A stretch of DNA of 64,000 bases, from contig NZ_WWEN01000001.1 of the NCBI RefSeq assembly GCF_009857745.1, positions 302,024-366,023 on the forward strand, written 5' to 3'. The stretch comes from Thalassovita mangrovi (GTDB lineage: Bacteria; Pseudomonadota; Alphaproteobacteria; Rhodobacterales; Rhodobacteraceae). The position numbers were made by a program, and so were the translations under genes. Below, in pieces: positions 35,689 to 47,947 of the stretch (its first letter is position 1; the number at the start of each line of letters is the position of its first letter). The notes below the pieces were generated by a model. The model was given only the letters and a program-made list of their open reading frames with translations, ran no database searches and had not been told where the DNA came from.

Positions 35689-37107
35689 ATGAACCTGCAT
35701 ATCCCTTTCGATAACAGCTATATCACGCTGCCGCCGCGTTTCTTCACCCGGCATTTGCCCGAACCGGTCGACCGGCCGGACCTGGTGAAGTTCAACCACG
35801 CGCTGGCCACGGAACTTGGGATCACGCCGGGAAGCGCGCTGGAAATGGCCGAGGTGTTTTCCGGCAACGCGATGCCCGAGGGCGCGGTGCCGTTGGCGCA
35901 AGTCTATGCCGGGCACCAGTTCGGCGGCTTCTCGCCTCAGCTGGGCGACGGCCGCGCGGTGCTGCTGGGCGAGGTGGTGGATCAAAACGGCATCCGCCGC
36001 GATATTCAGCTCAAGGGTTCGGGGCGCACGCCCTATTCGCGGCGCGGCGACGGGCGCGCCTGGCTGGGCCCGGTGCTGCGCGAATACGTGCTGAGCGAGG
36101 CGATGCATGCGCTTGGCGTGCCGACCACGCGGGCGCTGGCGATGGTGACCACCGGCGAACCGGTGTTCCGCGAAACCGCCCGGCCCGGCGCGGTGCTGAC
36201 CCGGGTGGCAGACAGCCATATCCGGGTGGGCACGTTCCAGTATTTCGCCGCGCGCGGCGATGTCGAGGCGCTGCAGGCGCTGTTCACCTATGCCCGCGAC
36301 CGCCATTATCCGCAGGCCGAAACCCCGCTGGATTTCCTGCGCGCGGTGATCGACCGGCAGGTGAAGCTGGTGGTGCAATGGCTGTCGATCGGCTTCATCC
36401 ACGGGGTGATGAACACCGACAACACCTCGGTGTCCGGCGAAACCATCGATTACGGGCCGGCGGCCTTCATGGATGTCTATCACCCGGTCACGGTCTATAG
36501 CTCGATCGATCACGGCGGCCGCTATGCCTATGACAACCAGGCCAATATCATCGCCTGGAACATGGCGCAGCTGGCCTCATCGCTGGTGCCGCTGATGCCC
36601 GACAGCGACGCGGCGATCCGCGATTTCACCGTTGCCGTCAACGCGATGCCGGGGCTGATCCGGGCCGAATGGGCCGCGGCCTTCGGGCGAAAGATCGGGC
36701 TGGCGCAGGCCGGTGAGGACGACATGGACCTGATCGGCGAATTGCTGACCGGGATGGCGGAAAACAAGGCCGATTTCACCAACACGTTCCGGGCGCTGAT
36801 CCAGGGCGGCGGGCGCGATCAGTTCCTCGATCCGGTGGTGTTCGACACCTGGGCGACCAAGTGGCGCGAACGGCTGCAGGACGAGGACGATCCCGAAGCG
36901 GTGATGCGAAGCGCCAACCCCGCCTTCATCCCGCGCAATCACCGGGTGGAACAGATGATCCAGGCGGCGCTGGCGGGCGATTACGCGCCGTTCGAACGGC
37001 TGCTGACCGTGCTGTCGCGCCCCTATGAGGATCAGCCCGAGGCCAAGGACCTGACCCACCCGCCGCTCGACAGCGAGGTGGTGGAGCAGACCTTCTGCGG
37101 CACTTAA
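35689..37107 (+). CDS. selO: SelO, protein adenylyltransferase (YdiU)
   Basis: SelO is a pseudokinase-fold enzyme that transfers AMP to protein Ser, Thr or Tyr residues and is tied to redox stress. The 472-residue protein has [17 protein letters not shown] (74-90), [12 protein letters not shown] (107-118) with the nucleotide-contacting Lys109, and HGVMNTDN (238-245) with the metal-binding DYG at about 254. The C-terminus is FCGT: a Cys where selenoprotein SelO carries selenocysteine, and no in-frame TGA recoding is needed. It is slightly shorter than E. coli YdiU. A structured leader lies upstream. Confidence 0.95.
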   Translation: MNLHIPFDNSYITLPPRFFTRHLPEPVDRPDLVKFNHALATELGITPGSALEMAEVFSGNAMPEGAVPLAQVYAGHQFGGFSPQLGDGRAVLLGEVVDQNGIRRDIQLKGSGRTPYSRRGDGRAWLGPVLREYVLSEAMHALGVPTTRALAMVTTGEPVFRETARPGAVLTRVADSHIRVGTFQYFAARGDVEALQALFTYARDRHYPQAETPLDFLRAVIDRQVKLVVQWLSIGFIHGVMNTDNTSVSGETIDYGPAAFMDVYHPVTVYSSIDHGGRYAYDNQANIIAWNMAQLASSLVPLMPDSDAAIRDFTVAVNAMPGLIRAEWAAAFGRKIGLAQAGEDDMDLIGELLTGMAENKADFTNTFRALIQGGGRDQFLDPVVFDTWATKWRERLQDEDDPEAVMRSANPAFIPRNHRVEQMIQAALAGDYAPFERLLTVLSRPYEDQPEAKDLTHPPLDSEVVEQTFCGT

Positions 37108-37112
37108 GGCCC

Positions 37113-37994
37113 CTACCGGCCGCGCCGGTTGATCAGCACGATCCCCACCGCCACCAGCAGCAGCGCCGCGAAGACCTGCGGCCCGATCTCTTCGCCCAGC
37201 ACCGCCCAGCCCAGCAACACGCTGATCACCGGCGACAGGAAGCTGAAGCTGGCCACGCCCGAGGCCGGGTAGATCTTCAGCAGGAAGAACCAGGCCAGGA
37301 ACCCGAAACTCGCCACCGCGACGATCTGATAGGACAGCCCGACCAGGTGCCAGATAGACGGATCGCGCAGCAGCGGGCCGAACAGCGGCGAAAGCGCCAG
37401 CAGGATCACCGCCGAGACCGCCAATTGCCACCACAGCTGCATTTCCGGCACCTGGTCCGAAATCCGCGTCAGCCGCGCGGTCAGCGCGATGCCGCCCCAA
37501 CCACAGGCCGCCCCGATTGCCGCCAGGTCGCCCAGCAGGCTCGCCTGTCCGCCGTTGCGGTCCAGCAGCACCAGCGCGATCCCCGCCATCGCCGCCAGCA
37601 GCCCCAGCCCGCGCATCGGCGTCAGCCGTTCGCCGGGCAGCAGGAAATGCGCCGCCAGCGACAGCAGCACCGGCATTGAATAGAACAGGATCGAAGCGCG
37701 CCCCACCGTGGTGTGATCCAGCGCCCAGAACAGGCAGGTGAATTCGAATCCGAACAGCGCGCCCAGCAGAATGCCCGAAGCCCAGTATTGCCGCGGCAGC
37801 CGGACCGGAATGCCCCGCGCCGCCATCCACAGCGTCAGCACGATCAGCGCCCCGACCGACCGGATACCGGCCATGAACACGGGCTGAAACCCGCCGTTCC
37901 CAAGCTTCACCACCACCTGGTTGAAGGCCAATACGGTGGCGAATGCGATCAGCATCAGCGCGCCGATCGCGTCTATCGAAGTCTTGCGTTCCAT
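37113..37994 (-). CDS. EamA/DMT-family transporter
   Basis: This 293-residue protein has about ten hydrophobic segments in two EamA repeats, the usual layout of drug/metabolite transporter exporters. The second repeat contains PASGVASFSFLSPVISVLLGWAVLGE, the region that is typical of the family's second half. The substrate is not predictable. It converges on selO with five bases between the stops and ends with a basic tail NRRGR. It is separate from the other DMT gene at 42264. Confidence 0.9.
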   Translation of the reverse strand: MERKTSIDAIGALMLIAFATVLAFNQVVVKLGNGGFQPVFMAGIRSVGALIVLTLWMAARGIPVRLPRQYWASGILLGALFGFEFTCLFWALDHTTVGRASILFYSMPVLLSLAAHFLLPGERLTPMRGLGLLAAMAGIALVLLDRNGGQASLLGDLAAIGAACGWGGIALTARLTRISDQVPEMQLWWQLAVSAVILLALSPLFGPLLRDPSIWHLVGLSYQIVAVASFGFLAWFFLLKIYPASGVASFSFLSPVISVLLGWAVLGEEIGPQVFAALLLVAVGIVLINRRGR

Positions 37995-38039
37995 GGCGCC
38001 AAGTGATGCGAGAGCGCAGGCCGCGTCAAGATGCGGAAT

Positions 38040-38675
38040 TTATTTTCGCCGCCCCCGGAAAAGATGCGGATTGTGGCGCACGAATTCGTCGATCACGGCG
38101 GTCAGCCCGCCATATTGCTTCGACTTGAGATAGAACCACCCGGCCCCGGCCCCGACCAGCGCGCCAATCACATCGACGATCAGGTCGCCCATCGTGTCCA
38201 GCAGCCCCGATTTCTGCATATTGAGACCAAACAGGCTGTCCATCGTGAATTCGAAGATTTCCCAGAATGCCCCCACGGCCAGCGCGAAACAGAAGGTAAA
38301 CAATGCGACGGCATAGGGCGGTGCGGCGTATTTGTCGCCCTGGAACATCATGAAGATCAGCACGAACCCGATCAACCCGACACCCACCGCGCCGCTCCCG
38401 TGCATGGCGATGTCCCACCACCAGAACCGGTCATAGAAATCATAGGCCTCGCCCAGGATCAGCGCCGCGCCAGTGAACAGCACCGCCGCGGCGATGAAGC
38501 TGGGCGGAATCACCACATTCGCCCAGCGGGACAGGAACAGCGGCGACATCGACAGGAAAAGCGTCGCCAGCGCCAGGAAGCCCGGGTATAACCGCCCGGT
38601 GACCAAAGCCGCCGCCGCGAAGATGAACAGCAGCCCCCAGATGATCCGCGCCAGCCATGTCTGTTCGTTAAACAC
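38040..38675 (-). CDS. YjdF/DUF2238-like membrane protein
   Basis: This 211-residue protein has about six membrane segments. The sequence FWWWDIAMHGSGAVGVG, then GAFWEIFEFTMDSLFG and LLDTMGDLIVDVIGALVGAG, matches the charged intramembrane pattern (Asp, His, Glu, Asp) of the DUF2238/YjdF family. The function of the family is unknown; the conserved acidic residues suggest ion or metal handling. It is divergent from the endonuclease/exonuclease/phosphatase gene at 38714. Confidence 0.8.
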   Translation of the reverse strand: MFNEQTWLARIIWGLLFIFAAAALVTGRLYPGFLALATLFLSMSPLFLSRWANVVIPPSFIAAAVLFTGAALILGEAYDFYDRFWWWDIAMHGSGAVGVGLIGFVLIFMMFQGDKYAAPPYAVALFTFCFALAVGAFWEIFEFTMDSLFGLNMQKSGLLDTMGDLIVDVIGALVGAGAGWFYLKSKQYGGLTAVIDEFVRHNPHLFRGRRK

Positions 38676-38713
38676 CCCGTGACTTCCCTTTCGAAACCTG
38701 TTTCCTTCTGACC

Positions 38714-39412
38714 ATGACCTTAATCACTTGCCGTATTGCAAGCTATAACCTGCAAAAATGCGTCGGGCTGGACCTGCGACGGCGGCCTGACCGGTCGCTG
38801 CAGGTGATCGAAGCCCTGCAAGCACAGGTAGTCGTTCTGCAGGAAGCCGACAAGCGGCTGCCGCCGCGCCCGGCCGCCCTGCCCCATGACATGGTCGAAG
38901 ATCACGGCTGGACCATCGTGCCCTTCGGCCAGCCGGGCGGGTCGCTTGGATGGCACGGCAACGCGATGCTGGTGCGGCCGGGCGTGGGCATCCGCAAGAC
39001 CGCCCATGTCGAATTGCCCGGGCTGGAACCGCGCGGCGCAATCTGTGCCGAACTGGACACCGGGATTGGCCCGATCCGGGTGATCGGCGCGCATCTGGGG
39101 CTGGTGCGGCGTTACCGGCTGCTGCAGGTCGCCGCCATCGTGCGGCATCTGCGCGAAATGCCCGACATGCCCACCGTGCTGGCCGGGGATTTCAACGAAT
39201 GGGGATCGGTCATGCCGCTGGACACGGTGGCGCAAGGGCTGCGCTTCATCCATGCCAGGCTGAGCTATCCCGCCCCCCGCCCGGTCGCCGCGCTGGACCG
39301 CATCGCCCTGTCCGATCATCTGCGCTTCACCCGCACCGGCGTGCACAAGGCGCAACCCGCGCGGGTCGCCTCGGACCACCTGCCGGTCTGGGCCGATCTG
39401 GCGCTGGCCTGA
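38714..39412 (+). CDS. Endonuclease/exonuclease/phosphatase family protein
   Basis: This 232-residue protein has the metal-dependent EEP fold: SYNLQKCVG at the start (Asn), VLQEAD with Glu44, GAHLGL, GDFNEWGS with the Asp-Asn pair, and the terminal SDHLPV with the catalytic His. Substrates in the family range from DNA to sphingolipids and phosphoinositides, so the role is open. There is no signal peptide. It precedes the sodium/proton antiporter gene by 81 bases. Confidence 0.88.
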   Translation: MTLITCRIASYNLQKCVGLDLRRRPDRSLQVIEALQAQVVVLQEADKRLPPRPAALPHDMVEDHGWTIVPFGQPGGSLGWHGNAMLVRPGVGIRKTAHVELPGLEPRGAICAELDTGIGPIRVIGAHLGLVRRYRLLQVAAIVRHLREMPDMPTVLAGDFNEWGSVMPLDTVAQGLRFIHARLSYPAPRPVAALDRIALSDHLRFTRTGVHKAQPARVASDHLPVWADLALA

Positions 39413-39493
39413 CCCGGCCTGATCATTGAAAAGCTTTGGAATTCCGCCCGCTTGTGCTAGCCGGAAAACACCCTCATCTGAAACGAGTATCCC

Positions 39494-40753
39494 ATGACCC
39501 TTTTGCAGATCACCTCGCTTCTGATCGTCCTGGCCGGTGCCTTCGGGGCGATCAATTACCTGTTTCTGAAGCTGCCCGCCGCCATCGGCATCCTGGTGGT
39601 GTCGTTGCTGGCTTCGCTCGGGGTGCTGGGGCTGGACCTGGTGCTGCCCGATCTGAACATGGCCGATACCGCGCGGCGGCTGATCCTGGGCATCGATTTT
39701 TCCGACGCCCTGCTGGAAGGGATGCTGGGCCTGCTGCTGTTCGCCGGGGCGCTGCATGTGAAACTGTCGGACCTGCGCGAACAATGGACGGTCGTGGTGC
39801 TGATGGCGACGCTGGGCGTGGGGCTGTCCACCGCCGTGGTGGGCTTCGGCTTCAGCTGGATCACCGGGATGCCGCTGATGGTGGCGCTGGTCTTCGGCGC
39901 GCTGATTTCGCCGACCGATCCGGTGGCCGTCATGGGGGTGCTGCGCCAGGCCAGCCTGCGCAAGTCGCTGGAAACCAAGATCGCGGGTGAATCGCTGTTC
40001 AATGACGGGGTCGGTTACGTTGTCTTCCTGGTGCTGGTCGCCTTGGCCTTCCCGGCCGGGGGCGGTCATGGCGGCGACCATGAAACCACCGCAATGAGCA
40101 CGATCACCCTTTTCGTGCAGGAAGCCTTCGGCGGCGCGATCCTCGGTATCGTGCTGGGCTGGCTGACCTTCCGGGTGATGCGGCTGATCGACGATTATTC
40201 GCTCGAGGTGCTGATCACGCTGGGCTTGGCCTTCGGCGGTTACGAACTGGCGGTCTGGATGCACGTGTCGGCGCCGATCATGGCGGTCTGCGCCGGGCTC
40301 TTGATCGGCGATATCGGTGCCAAGTACGGCATGTCCGAGGAAACCCGCCGTTACGTAGATGCGTTCTGGAAACTGATCGATGAAATCCTCAACGCCGTGC
40401 TGTTCCTGCTGATCGGGTTCGAGGTCTTCGCGGTCACCCTGGACCTGCATTTCATGACCGCCGCGATTGCCGCCATCGTGCTGGCGCTGATCGCGCGGTT
40501 GGCCGCCGTCGCCATTCCGATCGCGATCCTGCGCCCGTTCCGCGGTTTCGGCCCCGGGGTGATCCCGATCATGACCTGGGGCGGGCTGAAGGGCGGGATT
40601 TCGGTGGCCTTGGCGCTGTCGCTGCCCGACAGCGAATGGAAATCGCTGATCCTGGCCGCGACCTATACGGTGGTTATCTTCTCCATCATCATCCAGGGTC
40701 TGACCGTGGGGCGCGTCGCAAACCGGTTCGGCCGCGAACCTGATCTGGTGTGA
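39494..40753 (+). CDS. Na+/H+ antiporter, CPA1 (NhaP) type
   Basis: This 419-residue protein has roughly twelve membrane segments and the CPA1 core: ALISPTDPVAVMGVL, then GESLFNDGVGYVVFLVL with the ND residues of the ion-binding site, and a C-terminal TWGGLKGGISVALALSLP. It would exchange sodium (or potassium) for protons across the inner membrane, consistent with a marine lifestyle. It ends in a short cytoplasmic tail. The stop overlaps a possible GTG start of the PhzF gene. Confidence 0.93.
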   Translation: MTLLQITSLLIVLAGAFGAINYLFLKLPAAIGILVVSLLASLGVLGLDLVLPDLNMADTARRLILGIDFSDALLEGMLGLLLFAGALHVKLSDLREQWTVVVLMATLGVGLSTAVVGFGFSWITGMPLMVALVFGALISPTDPVAVMGVLRQASLRKSLETKIAGESLFNDGVGYVVFLVLVALAFPAGGGHGGDHETTAMSTITLFVQEAFGGAILGIVLGWLTFRVMRLIDDYSLEVLITLGLAFGGYELAVWMHVSAPIMAVCAGLLIGDIGAKYGMSEETRRYVDAFWKLIDEILNAVLFLLIGFEVFAVTLDLHFMTAAIAAIVLALIARLAAVAIPIAILRPFRGFGPGVIPIMTWGGLKGGISVALALSLPDSEWKSLILAATYTVVIFSIIIQGLTVGRVANRFGREPDLV

Positions 40754-40758
40754 TCGTC

Positions 40759-41607
40759 ATGACCCGATACCTGACCCTCGACGTGTTCACCGAAACGCCC
40801 TTCGGCGGCAACCAGCTGGCCGTCATTCCCGATGCCACCGGCCTGCCCGAGGATGCGCTGCAAAAGATCACCCGCGAATTCAACTACTCGGAAACCACCT
40901 TCGTCTACCCGCCCGCGGACCCGGCACATACCGCCCGCGTGCGCATCTTCACCCCGACGATGGAGGTGCCCTTTGCCGGGCACCCCACCATCGGCACCGC
41001 CGTGGCGCTGGCGATGGCGGGGCACGGGCCGGACATGGTGCTGGAACTGGGCGTCGGGCCGCTGGCCTGTCACGCGGCGGACGGCGCCGCGCGCTTCACC
41101 ACTCAGGCCAAGCTCGACATCATGGGCCATCCCGACCCCGCGCTGATCGCCAGGGCGCTTGGCCTGCCGAAGGACCGGATATCGCTGCAAACCCACGCCC
41201 CGGTGATGGCGACGCTGGGCCTGCCCTTCGTGCTGAGCGAACTGACCGACCGCGCGGCGCTGGCCGATATCACCACCGATATCGGCGCCTTCCGCGAAGG
41301 GGCGCGGCTGCATCCCGCGGCGCTGGATTTCCCGCAATTCGCCTATGTCCGCGACGGCGACGTGATCCATGCAAGGATGTTCGCGCCGCTCGACAATATC
41401 CCCGAAGACCCCGCCACCGGCAGCGCCGCCGCGACGCTGGCGGCCTTCCTGGCGCAGCGCGAAGGCCGCGACCTGACCCTGCGGCTGCATCAGGGCGACG
41501 ACATGGGCCGGCCCAGCGTGATCGGCCTGCAAACCCAGGGCGAGGCTGTCACCGTGTCGGGACACGCCGTACGGGTGATGGAGGGCCAGCTGCACCTGCC
41601 CGGCTAA
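40759..41607 (+). CDS. PhzF-family isomerase/epimerase-like protein
   Basis: This protein of about 282 residues belongs to the PhzF family, whose fold resembles diaminopimelate epimerase. It has [17 protein letters not shown], the [12 protein letters not shown] segment with the catalytic Glu, [10 protein letters not shown], and [15 protein letters not shown]. Most family members outside phenazine operons have no known substrate, and no phenazine genes are nearby. An upstream GTG at 40750 overlapping the antiporter stop is an alternative start; ATG at 40759 is used because the conserved part begins there. Confidence 0.9.
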   Translation: MTRYLTLDVFTETPFGGNQLAVIPDATGLPEDALQKITREFNYSETTFVYPPADPAHTARVRIFTPTMEVPFAGHPTIGTAVALAMAGHGPDMVLELGVGPLACHAADGAARFTTQAKLDIMGHPDPALIARALGLPKDRISLQTHAPVMATLGLPFVLSELTDRAALADITTDIGAFREGARLHPAALDFPQFAYVRDGDVIHARMFAPLDNIPEDPATGSAAATLAAFLAQREGRDLTLRLHQGDDMGRPSVIGLQTQGEAVTVSGHAVRVMEGQLHLPG

Positions 41608-41628
41608 ACCGGTTGCGGCGCTTCACAA

Positions 41629-41674
41629 ACCCCGCTATCAGGCCGCTCCGCCGCAAAGCGGGGTGGATCAGGCC
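41629..41674. repeat. Inverted and direct repeats upstream of fur
   Basis: ACCCCGCT (41629-41636) pairs with AGCGGGGT (41657-41664), and ATCAGGCC occurs twice (41637-41644 and 41667-41674). They are 46-91 bases before the fur start and could be a regulatory element or a terminator-like structure of the PhzF gene. Confidence 0.5.
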
Positions 41675-41719
41675 CCGCACAATCGGTATGAAAAGTTACG
41701 GAAATCCCCGGGGGGCGTC

Positions 41720-42133
41720 ATGTCAGACACGATCATAGAGCGTTGCGAAGCCATGGGGCTGCGGATGACCGATCAGCGCCGGACGATTGCCGCCGTGCTG
41801 CAGGATTCGACCGACCACCCGGATGTCGACGAACTTTATGCCCGCGCCAGCGCCCGTGATCCCCGCATTTCCATCGCCACCGTCTACCGCACGGTGAAGC
41901 TGTTCGATGAGGCCGGCATCCTTGAAAAGCACGAATTCGGCGACGGCCGCGCGCGCTATGAGGACGCCGAACGCGATCACCACGACCACCTGATCGACAT
42001 GCATTCCGGCGAGGTGATCGAATTCTGCGATCCCGAGATCGAGAAGCTGCAGGAAAAGATCGCCGAGAAGCTGGGCTATCGGCTCAAGGGCCACCGGCTG
42101 GAACTCTACGGTGTGCCGGTCCGCAAGGACTGA
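41720..42133 (+). CDS. fur: Fur/Mur-family metal-responsive regulator
   Basis: This 137-residue repressor is a Fur-family winged helix: MTDQRRTIAAVL, HPDVDELYARAS, ISIATVYRTVKLF and the regulatory metal site HHDHLI (87-92). It lacks the structural CxxC after that motif (here IDMHSGEVIEFCD), as in alphaproteobacterial Mur proteins that respond to manganese, so manganese may be the true signal. The ATG at 41720 is preceded by a G-run and gives the usual length. Repeats lie upstream. Confidence 0.93.
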   Translation: MSDTIIERCEAMGLRMTDQRRTIAAVLQDSTDHPDVDELYARASARDPRISIATVYRTVKLFDEAGILEKHEFGDGRARYEDAERDHHDHLIDMHSGEVIEFCDPEIEKLQEKIAEKLGYRLKGHRLELYGVPVRKD

Positions 42134-42263
42134 GCGTCCGCCGTTCCATCACAGCCGCTGATCGAAACCCCAACGGCTTTTGATGCGGCCCGGCGCGCCT
42201 GCGCTTGCATCCCGCCCGGATATGGGATTTGCCTGAACGGTCAAAGCCTTTCGGAACCGCGCC

Positions 42264-44544
<2,281 letters not shown>

Positions 44545-44566
44545 GGGTCCTTCGGAGAGATTGGAA

Positions 44567-44594
44567 AGGCGGTCCCGCGGGGCCGCCTTTTTTC
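44567..44594 (+). terminator. Terminator after enolase
   Basis: GGCGGTCCC and GGGCCGCC arms followed by TTTTTT, 23 bases past the eno stop. Confidence 0.88.
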
Positions 44595-44713
44595 TTTGGC
44601 CCTTAGAAACAGAGGGCCTCGCCCGACCGCGGGGTGGGCGCACAGACGGTTTTGACTGATACTTTATGGTGCCGCCACTTCCTTCGTTCAAAGGTCGCGC
44701 GAACGATCAAGAA

Positions 44714-44764
44714 GCGCCCGCCCTGAGGGGCGGTCGGGCGCTGCCCGGGCGGCGCGAGCGCCGC
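44714..44764. repeat. GC-rich palindromic element between eno and the oxidoreductase gene
   Basis: Two successive hairpins are visible: a bulged stem GCGCCCG (44714-44720) with CGGGCGC (44735-44741) and an inner CGCCC/GGGCG, then GCGGCGC (44749-44755) with GCGCCGC (44758-44764). The rest of the 236-base gap (44595-44780) holds no recognisable gene. This looks like a repeat-type intergenic element, but only one copy is in the window. Confidence 0.5.
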
Positions 44765-44780
44765 TGTTCCGGGCTGGGTA

Positions 44781-45860
44781 CTACCCTGCCTGAAACCGCC
44801 CCGGCCGATACCTTTTCAGCATCGGCGCGCTGACATCGTCCAGCAATTCCTGCGCCACGATTTCGCCGATGATCGCGGCCAACGTCGCGCCGCTATGCAT
44901 CACCGCCAAATACAGCCCCTTGGGTCCCGCGCGCCCGACCGCCGGCAACCCGTCGCCGGGCACCGGGCGCATCGCCAAAACAACCTGCTCCCAATCCGCC
45001 GCCAGCTTGGGCAGCAGTCGCTTGAGCCGCGCCGCCGCCTCATCCGCCATCCCGGCCACATCCGTCACCGCCTCGGTCGTGTCGCCCTGATGCGCGGCCG
45101 AGGTCGGCACGATCAGCCGGCCTTCTTCGTCCTGGCGCAGCTCCAGATCCGGCGTCACCACCACCTGCGACACGATCGGCGGCAACGGCGCGGTGTGCAT
45201 CAACGCGCCAGGGCGCGACAGCATCGGCAGCTCGACCCCGAGCGGCGCCAGCAATCCGGGGCTGCCGGTGCCCGCCGCCACGATCACCCGGTCGGCCGCG
45301 ATATCGCCCTGAGCGGTGCGCAACCCGGTCACCCGGCTGCCCGACACCGTGATCCCGTCGACCGCCACGCCGGACATCACCCGCGCGCCCTGCTCGCGCG
45401 CTGCCGCCAGCAGTTGCGTCACCACCGCGCCGGTTTCGGCCACGCCTTCGGACGGGAACGCCAGCGCCTCCTCCGGCAACCCGGCGAAATCGGGCAGCCG
45501 CCGCGCCAGATCGGCCCCGCTCAGCCGTTCGACCGGATAGCCCAGGTCGCGCAACTCCCGCCGCATCCGGTCCAGCCCTTCGCCCTGTTCTTCCCACCAC
45601 AGGCAGCCGGGCCAGCGCAGCCGCAGCCCCGGCAGGCCGGACTTCAGCCGCCGCCACGCCTCCATCCCCGCCAGGCGCAGCCGGTAATGATCCTCGTCGG
45701 CGAAGAACGACGCGTTGAGCCAGCCGAAACTGCGCCCCGAGGCCGCCTGCCCCGGCAGCCCCGCTTCGATCACCGTGACCGCGGCCCCGCGCCGGGCCAG
45801 CTGATGGGCGATCGACGCCCCGATCAGCCCGGCCCCGACGATTGCGATACGCTGCGCCAT
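44781..45860 (-). CDS. FAD-dependent oxidoreductase (D-amino acid oxidase family)
   Basis: This 359-residue protein has an N-terminal FAD-binding Rossmann motif GAGLIGASIAHQL (8-20) followed by the acidic VIEAG, and later VAAGTGSPGLLAPLG plus AMRPVPGDGLPAVGRAG and HSGATLAAIIGE, which are the DAO/glycine-oxidase pattern. It probably oxidises an amino acid or related amine. The substrate is unknown. It is divergent from the cupin gene with a 46-base gap. Confidence 0.88.
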   Translation of the reverse strand: MAQRIAIVGAGLIGASIAHQLARRGAAVTVIEAGLPGQAASGRSFGWLNASFFADEDHYRLRLAGMEAWRRLKSGLPGLRLRWPGCLWWEEQGEGLDRMRRELRDLGYPVERLSGADLARRLPDFAGLPEEALAFPSEGVAETGAVVTQLLAAAREQGARVMSGVAVDGITVSGSRVTGLRTAQGDIAADRVIVAAGTGSPGLLAPLGVELPMLSRPGALMHTAPLPPIVSQVVVTPDLELRQDEEGRLIVPTSAAHQGDTTEAVTDVAGMADEAAARLKRLLPKLAADWEQVVLAMRPVPGDGLPAVGRAGPKGLYLAVMHSGATLAAIIGEIVAQELLDDVSAPMLKRYRPGRFQAG

Positions 45861-45906
45861 TCGCTACTCCTGTCCTTGTCTTCAATCAGCAGGCTAGCCG
45901 CAACGC

Positions 45907-46332
45907 ATGGACGCGCAAGAGATAATCGAGAAACTGCAATTGCAGCCGCATCCCGAGGGCGGGCATTACCGGCAGACCTGGGTGGAGGAACGCAGCGACG
46001 GCGCGCGCGCCGCCGGGACCTGTATCTATTTCCTGCTGAAGGCGGGCGAGCGCAGCCATTGGCACCGGGTCGATGCGGTTGAGATCTGGCATTACTACGC
46101 CGGGGCGCCGCTGATCCTGTCGCTGGCCGCGACCGAGGCCGGACCGGCAAGAGATCATGTTCTGGGTCCCGACCTTGCGAGCGGTCAGGCGCCGCAACTG
46201 ATCGTTCCGGAACAACATTGGCAGGCGGCGCGGACGACCGGCGATTTCACCCTGGTCGGCTGCACCGTGTCGCCGGGGTTCCGTTTCGAAGGGTTCGAAC
46301 TGGCCGCGCCGGGCTTCGACATTCCGAAATAG
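45907..46332 (+). CDS. DUF985 cupin protein
   Basis: This 141-residue cupin is of the DUF985 family (annotated as sugar-epimerase-like). The characteristic sequence is LQPHPEGGHYRQTW, then AGTCIYFLLKAGERSHWHRVDAVEIWHYYAG, with the metal-binding HWH and Glu, and GCTVSPGFRFEGFELA at the end. The reaction is unknown. It converges on pgi with 13 bases between stops. Confidence 0.88.
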   Translation: MDAQEIIEKLQLQPHPEGGHYRQTWVEERSDGARAAGTCIYFLLKAGERSHWHRVDAVEIWHYYAGAPLILSLAATEAGPARDHVLGPDLASGQAPQLIVPEQHWQAARTTGDFTLVGCTVSPGFRFEGFELAAPGFDIPK

Positions 46333-46345
46333 CCGCCGAAGCGGA

Positions 46346-47947
46346 TCAGTAGGACCGGATCACGTCGATCAGCGCGCGGGTCGATCCGTCATTGTCGGTG
46401 GCGGATTTTTCACCCTCCAGCACCGGCCGCAGCGCCAGCGCCAGTTCCTTGCCCAGCTCGACCCCCCATTGATCGAAGGAATTGATCCCGAGGATCACAC
46501 CCTCGACGAACACCCGGTGTTCGTACAGCGCCACGATCTGCCCCAGCACGTAAGGGGTCAGCCGGTCATAGATCAGCGTGGTCGAGGGCCGGTTGCCCGG
46601 GAACACCCGGTGCCGCGCCTGGCGGTCCAGTTCCGCGCCCTCGAACCCCTTGTCGGTCATCCGGCGGCAGGCTTCTTCGATCGTGCGGCCCTTCATCAGC
46701 GCCTTGGACTGGGCCAGGCAATTGGACACCAGCAGCCGGTGCTGATGATCCAGCTCGGGTTCGTGGCCGCGTGCACCGACCATGAATTCGCAGGGCACGA
46801 TATCGGTGCCCTGATGGATCAGCTGGTAAAAGGCGTGCTGCCCATTGGTGCCCGGTTCGCCCCAGACGATGGGCCCGGATTTACAGGTCAAAGCGGTGCC
46901 ATCCATCGCCACGCGCTTGCCGTTGCTTTCCATTTCCAGCTGCTGCAGATAGGCGGGCAGCCGTTCCAGCCGCTGCTCATAGGGCAGCACCGCGCGGGTC
47001 GGGTATCCCATCCCCTGATGATGCCAGACGCCGACCAGCGCCAGCAGCACCGGCAGGTTGTCGGCAAAGGGCGCCTGGCGGAAATGGGCATCCATCGCCG
47101 CCCCGCCGGACAGGAATTCGCCGAACCGTTCCGGCCCGATGGCGATCATCAGGCTCAGCCCGATCGGCCCCCACATCGAATAGCGGCCGCCGACCCAGTC
47201 CTCGAAGCCGAACACCCGGTCGGGCGCGATGCCGAATTCGGTGGTCTTGTCCTCTGCCGTCGACAGCGCCGCGAATTGCGCGCCGGGGTCCGTCACCACC
47301 TTCGCCATCCAAGCGCGCGCGGTTTCGGCATTGGTCATGGTTTCGATCGTGGTGAAGGATTTCGACGCCACGATCACCAGCGTTGTTTCCGGGTTCAGCC
47401 CGGCCAGAACATCGGCGATCTGCGCGCCATCGACATTCGACACGAAATGCACCCGCGGCCCGTCGTGATAGGGCGCCAGCGCTTTCACCCCCATCACCGG
47501 GCCCAGGTCGGACCCGCCGATGCCGATATTGATCACGTCGGTGATCGCACCGCCCTGCCCGGTGAACCGGCCCGAACGCACCGCGTCGGCGAACCCGGCC
47601 ATGCGGGCGCGGGTGTCGATCACCTCGGCCATCACGTCCTGGCCGTCCACCTCGATCACCGCACCTTCGGGCGCGCGCAGCGCGGTGTGCAGCACCGCCC
47701 GGTCTTCGGTTTCGTTGATCCGCGCGCCGGTGAACATCGCCTCGCGCCGCGACGCCACCCCGGCGCCTTCGGCCAGCGCCAGCAAAGCATTCAGCGCTTC
47801 ATCGTCGATATTGGTCTTGCTGAAATCGAAATACATCCCGTCGAAGCGGCGGGAAAACCGCGACGCCCGGTCGGGATCGTCGAACAACGACAGGATGCGC
47901 CGGTTTTTCGCGCGGTCGGCCAGGTCAGCAAGGTCCGTCAAATTCAT
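46346..47947 (-). CDS. pgi: Glucose-6-phosphate isomerase
   Basis: Pgi interconverts glucose 6-phosphate and fructose 6-phosphate. The 533-residue protein has [41 protein letters not shown], and the terminal [12 protein letters not shown] with the catalytic residues. The ATG at 47947 shares one base with the pgl stop (TGATG); four extra codons upstream are possible but unlikely. It is the last gene of zwf-pgl-pgi, which links hexose phosphates to the oxidative and Entner-Doudoroff branches. Confidence 0.97.
   Translation of the reverse strand: MNLTDLADLADRAKNRRILSLFDDPDRASRFSRRFDGMYFDFSKTNIDDEALNALLALAEGAGVASRREAMFTGARINETEDRAVLHTALRAPEGAVIEVDGQDVMAEVIDTRARMAGFADAVRSGRFTGQGGAITDVINIGIGGSDLGPVMGVKALAPYHDGPRVHFVSNVDGAQIADVLAGLNPETTLVIVASKSFTTIETMTNAETARAWMAKVVTDPGAQFAALSTAEDKTTEFGIAPDRVFGFEDWVGGRYSMWGPIGLSLMIAIGPERFGEFLSGGAAMDAHFRQAPFADNLPVLLALVGVWHHQGMGYPTRAVLPYEQRLERLPAYLQQLEMESNGKRVAMDGTALTCKSGPIVWGEPGTNGQHAFYQLIHQGTDIVPCEFMVGARGHEPELDHQHRLLVSNCLAQSKALMKGRTIEEACRRMTDKGFEGAELDRQARHRVFPGNRPSTTLIYDRLTPYVLGQIVALYEHRVFVEGVILGINSFDQWGVELGKELALALRPVLEGEKSATDNDGSTRALIDVIRSY

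Noticed and set aside
36900-37107. Possible selenocysteine codon at the selO C-terminus
   Set aside because: The frame ends with Cys-Gly-Thr and a TAA stop; no internal TGA or SECIS-like hairpin is needed.
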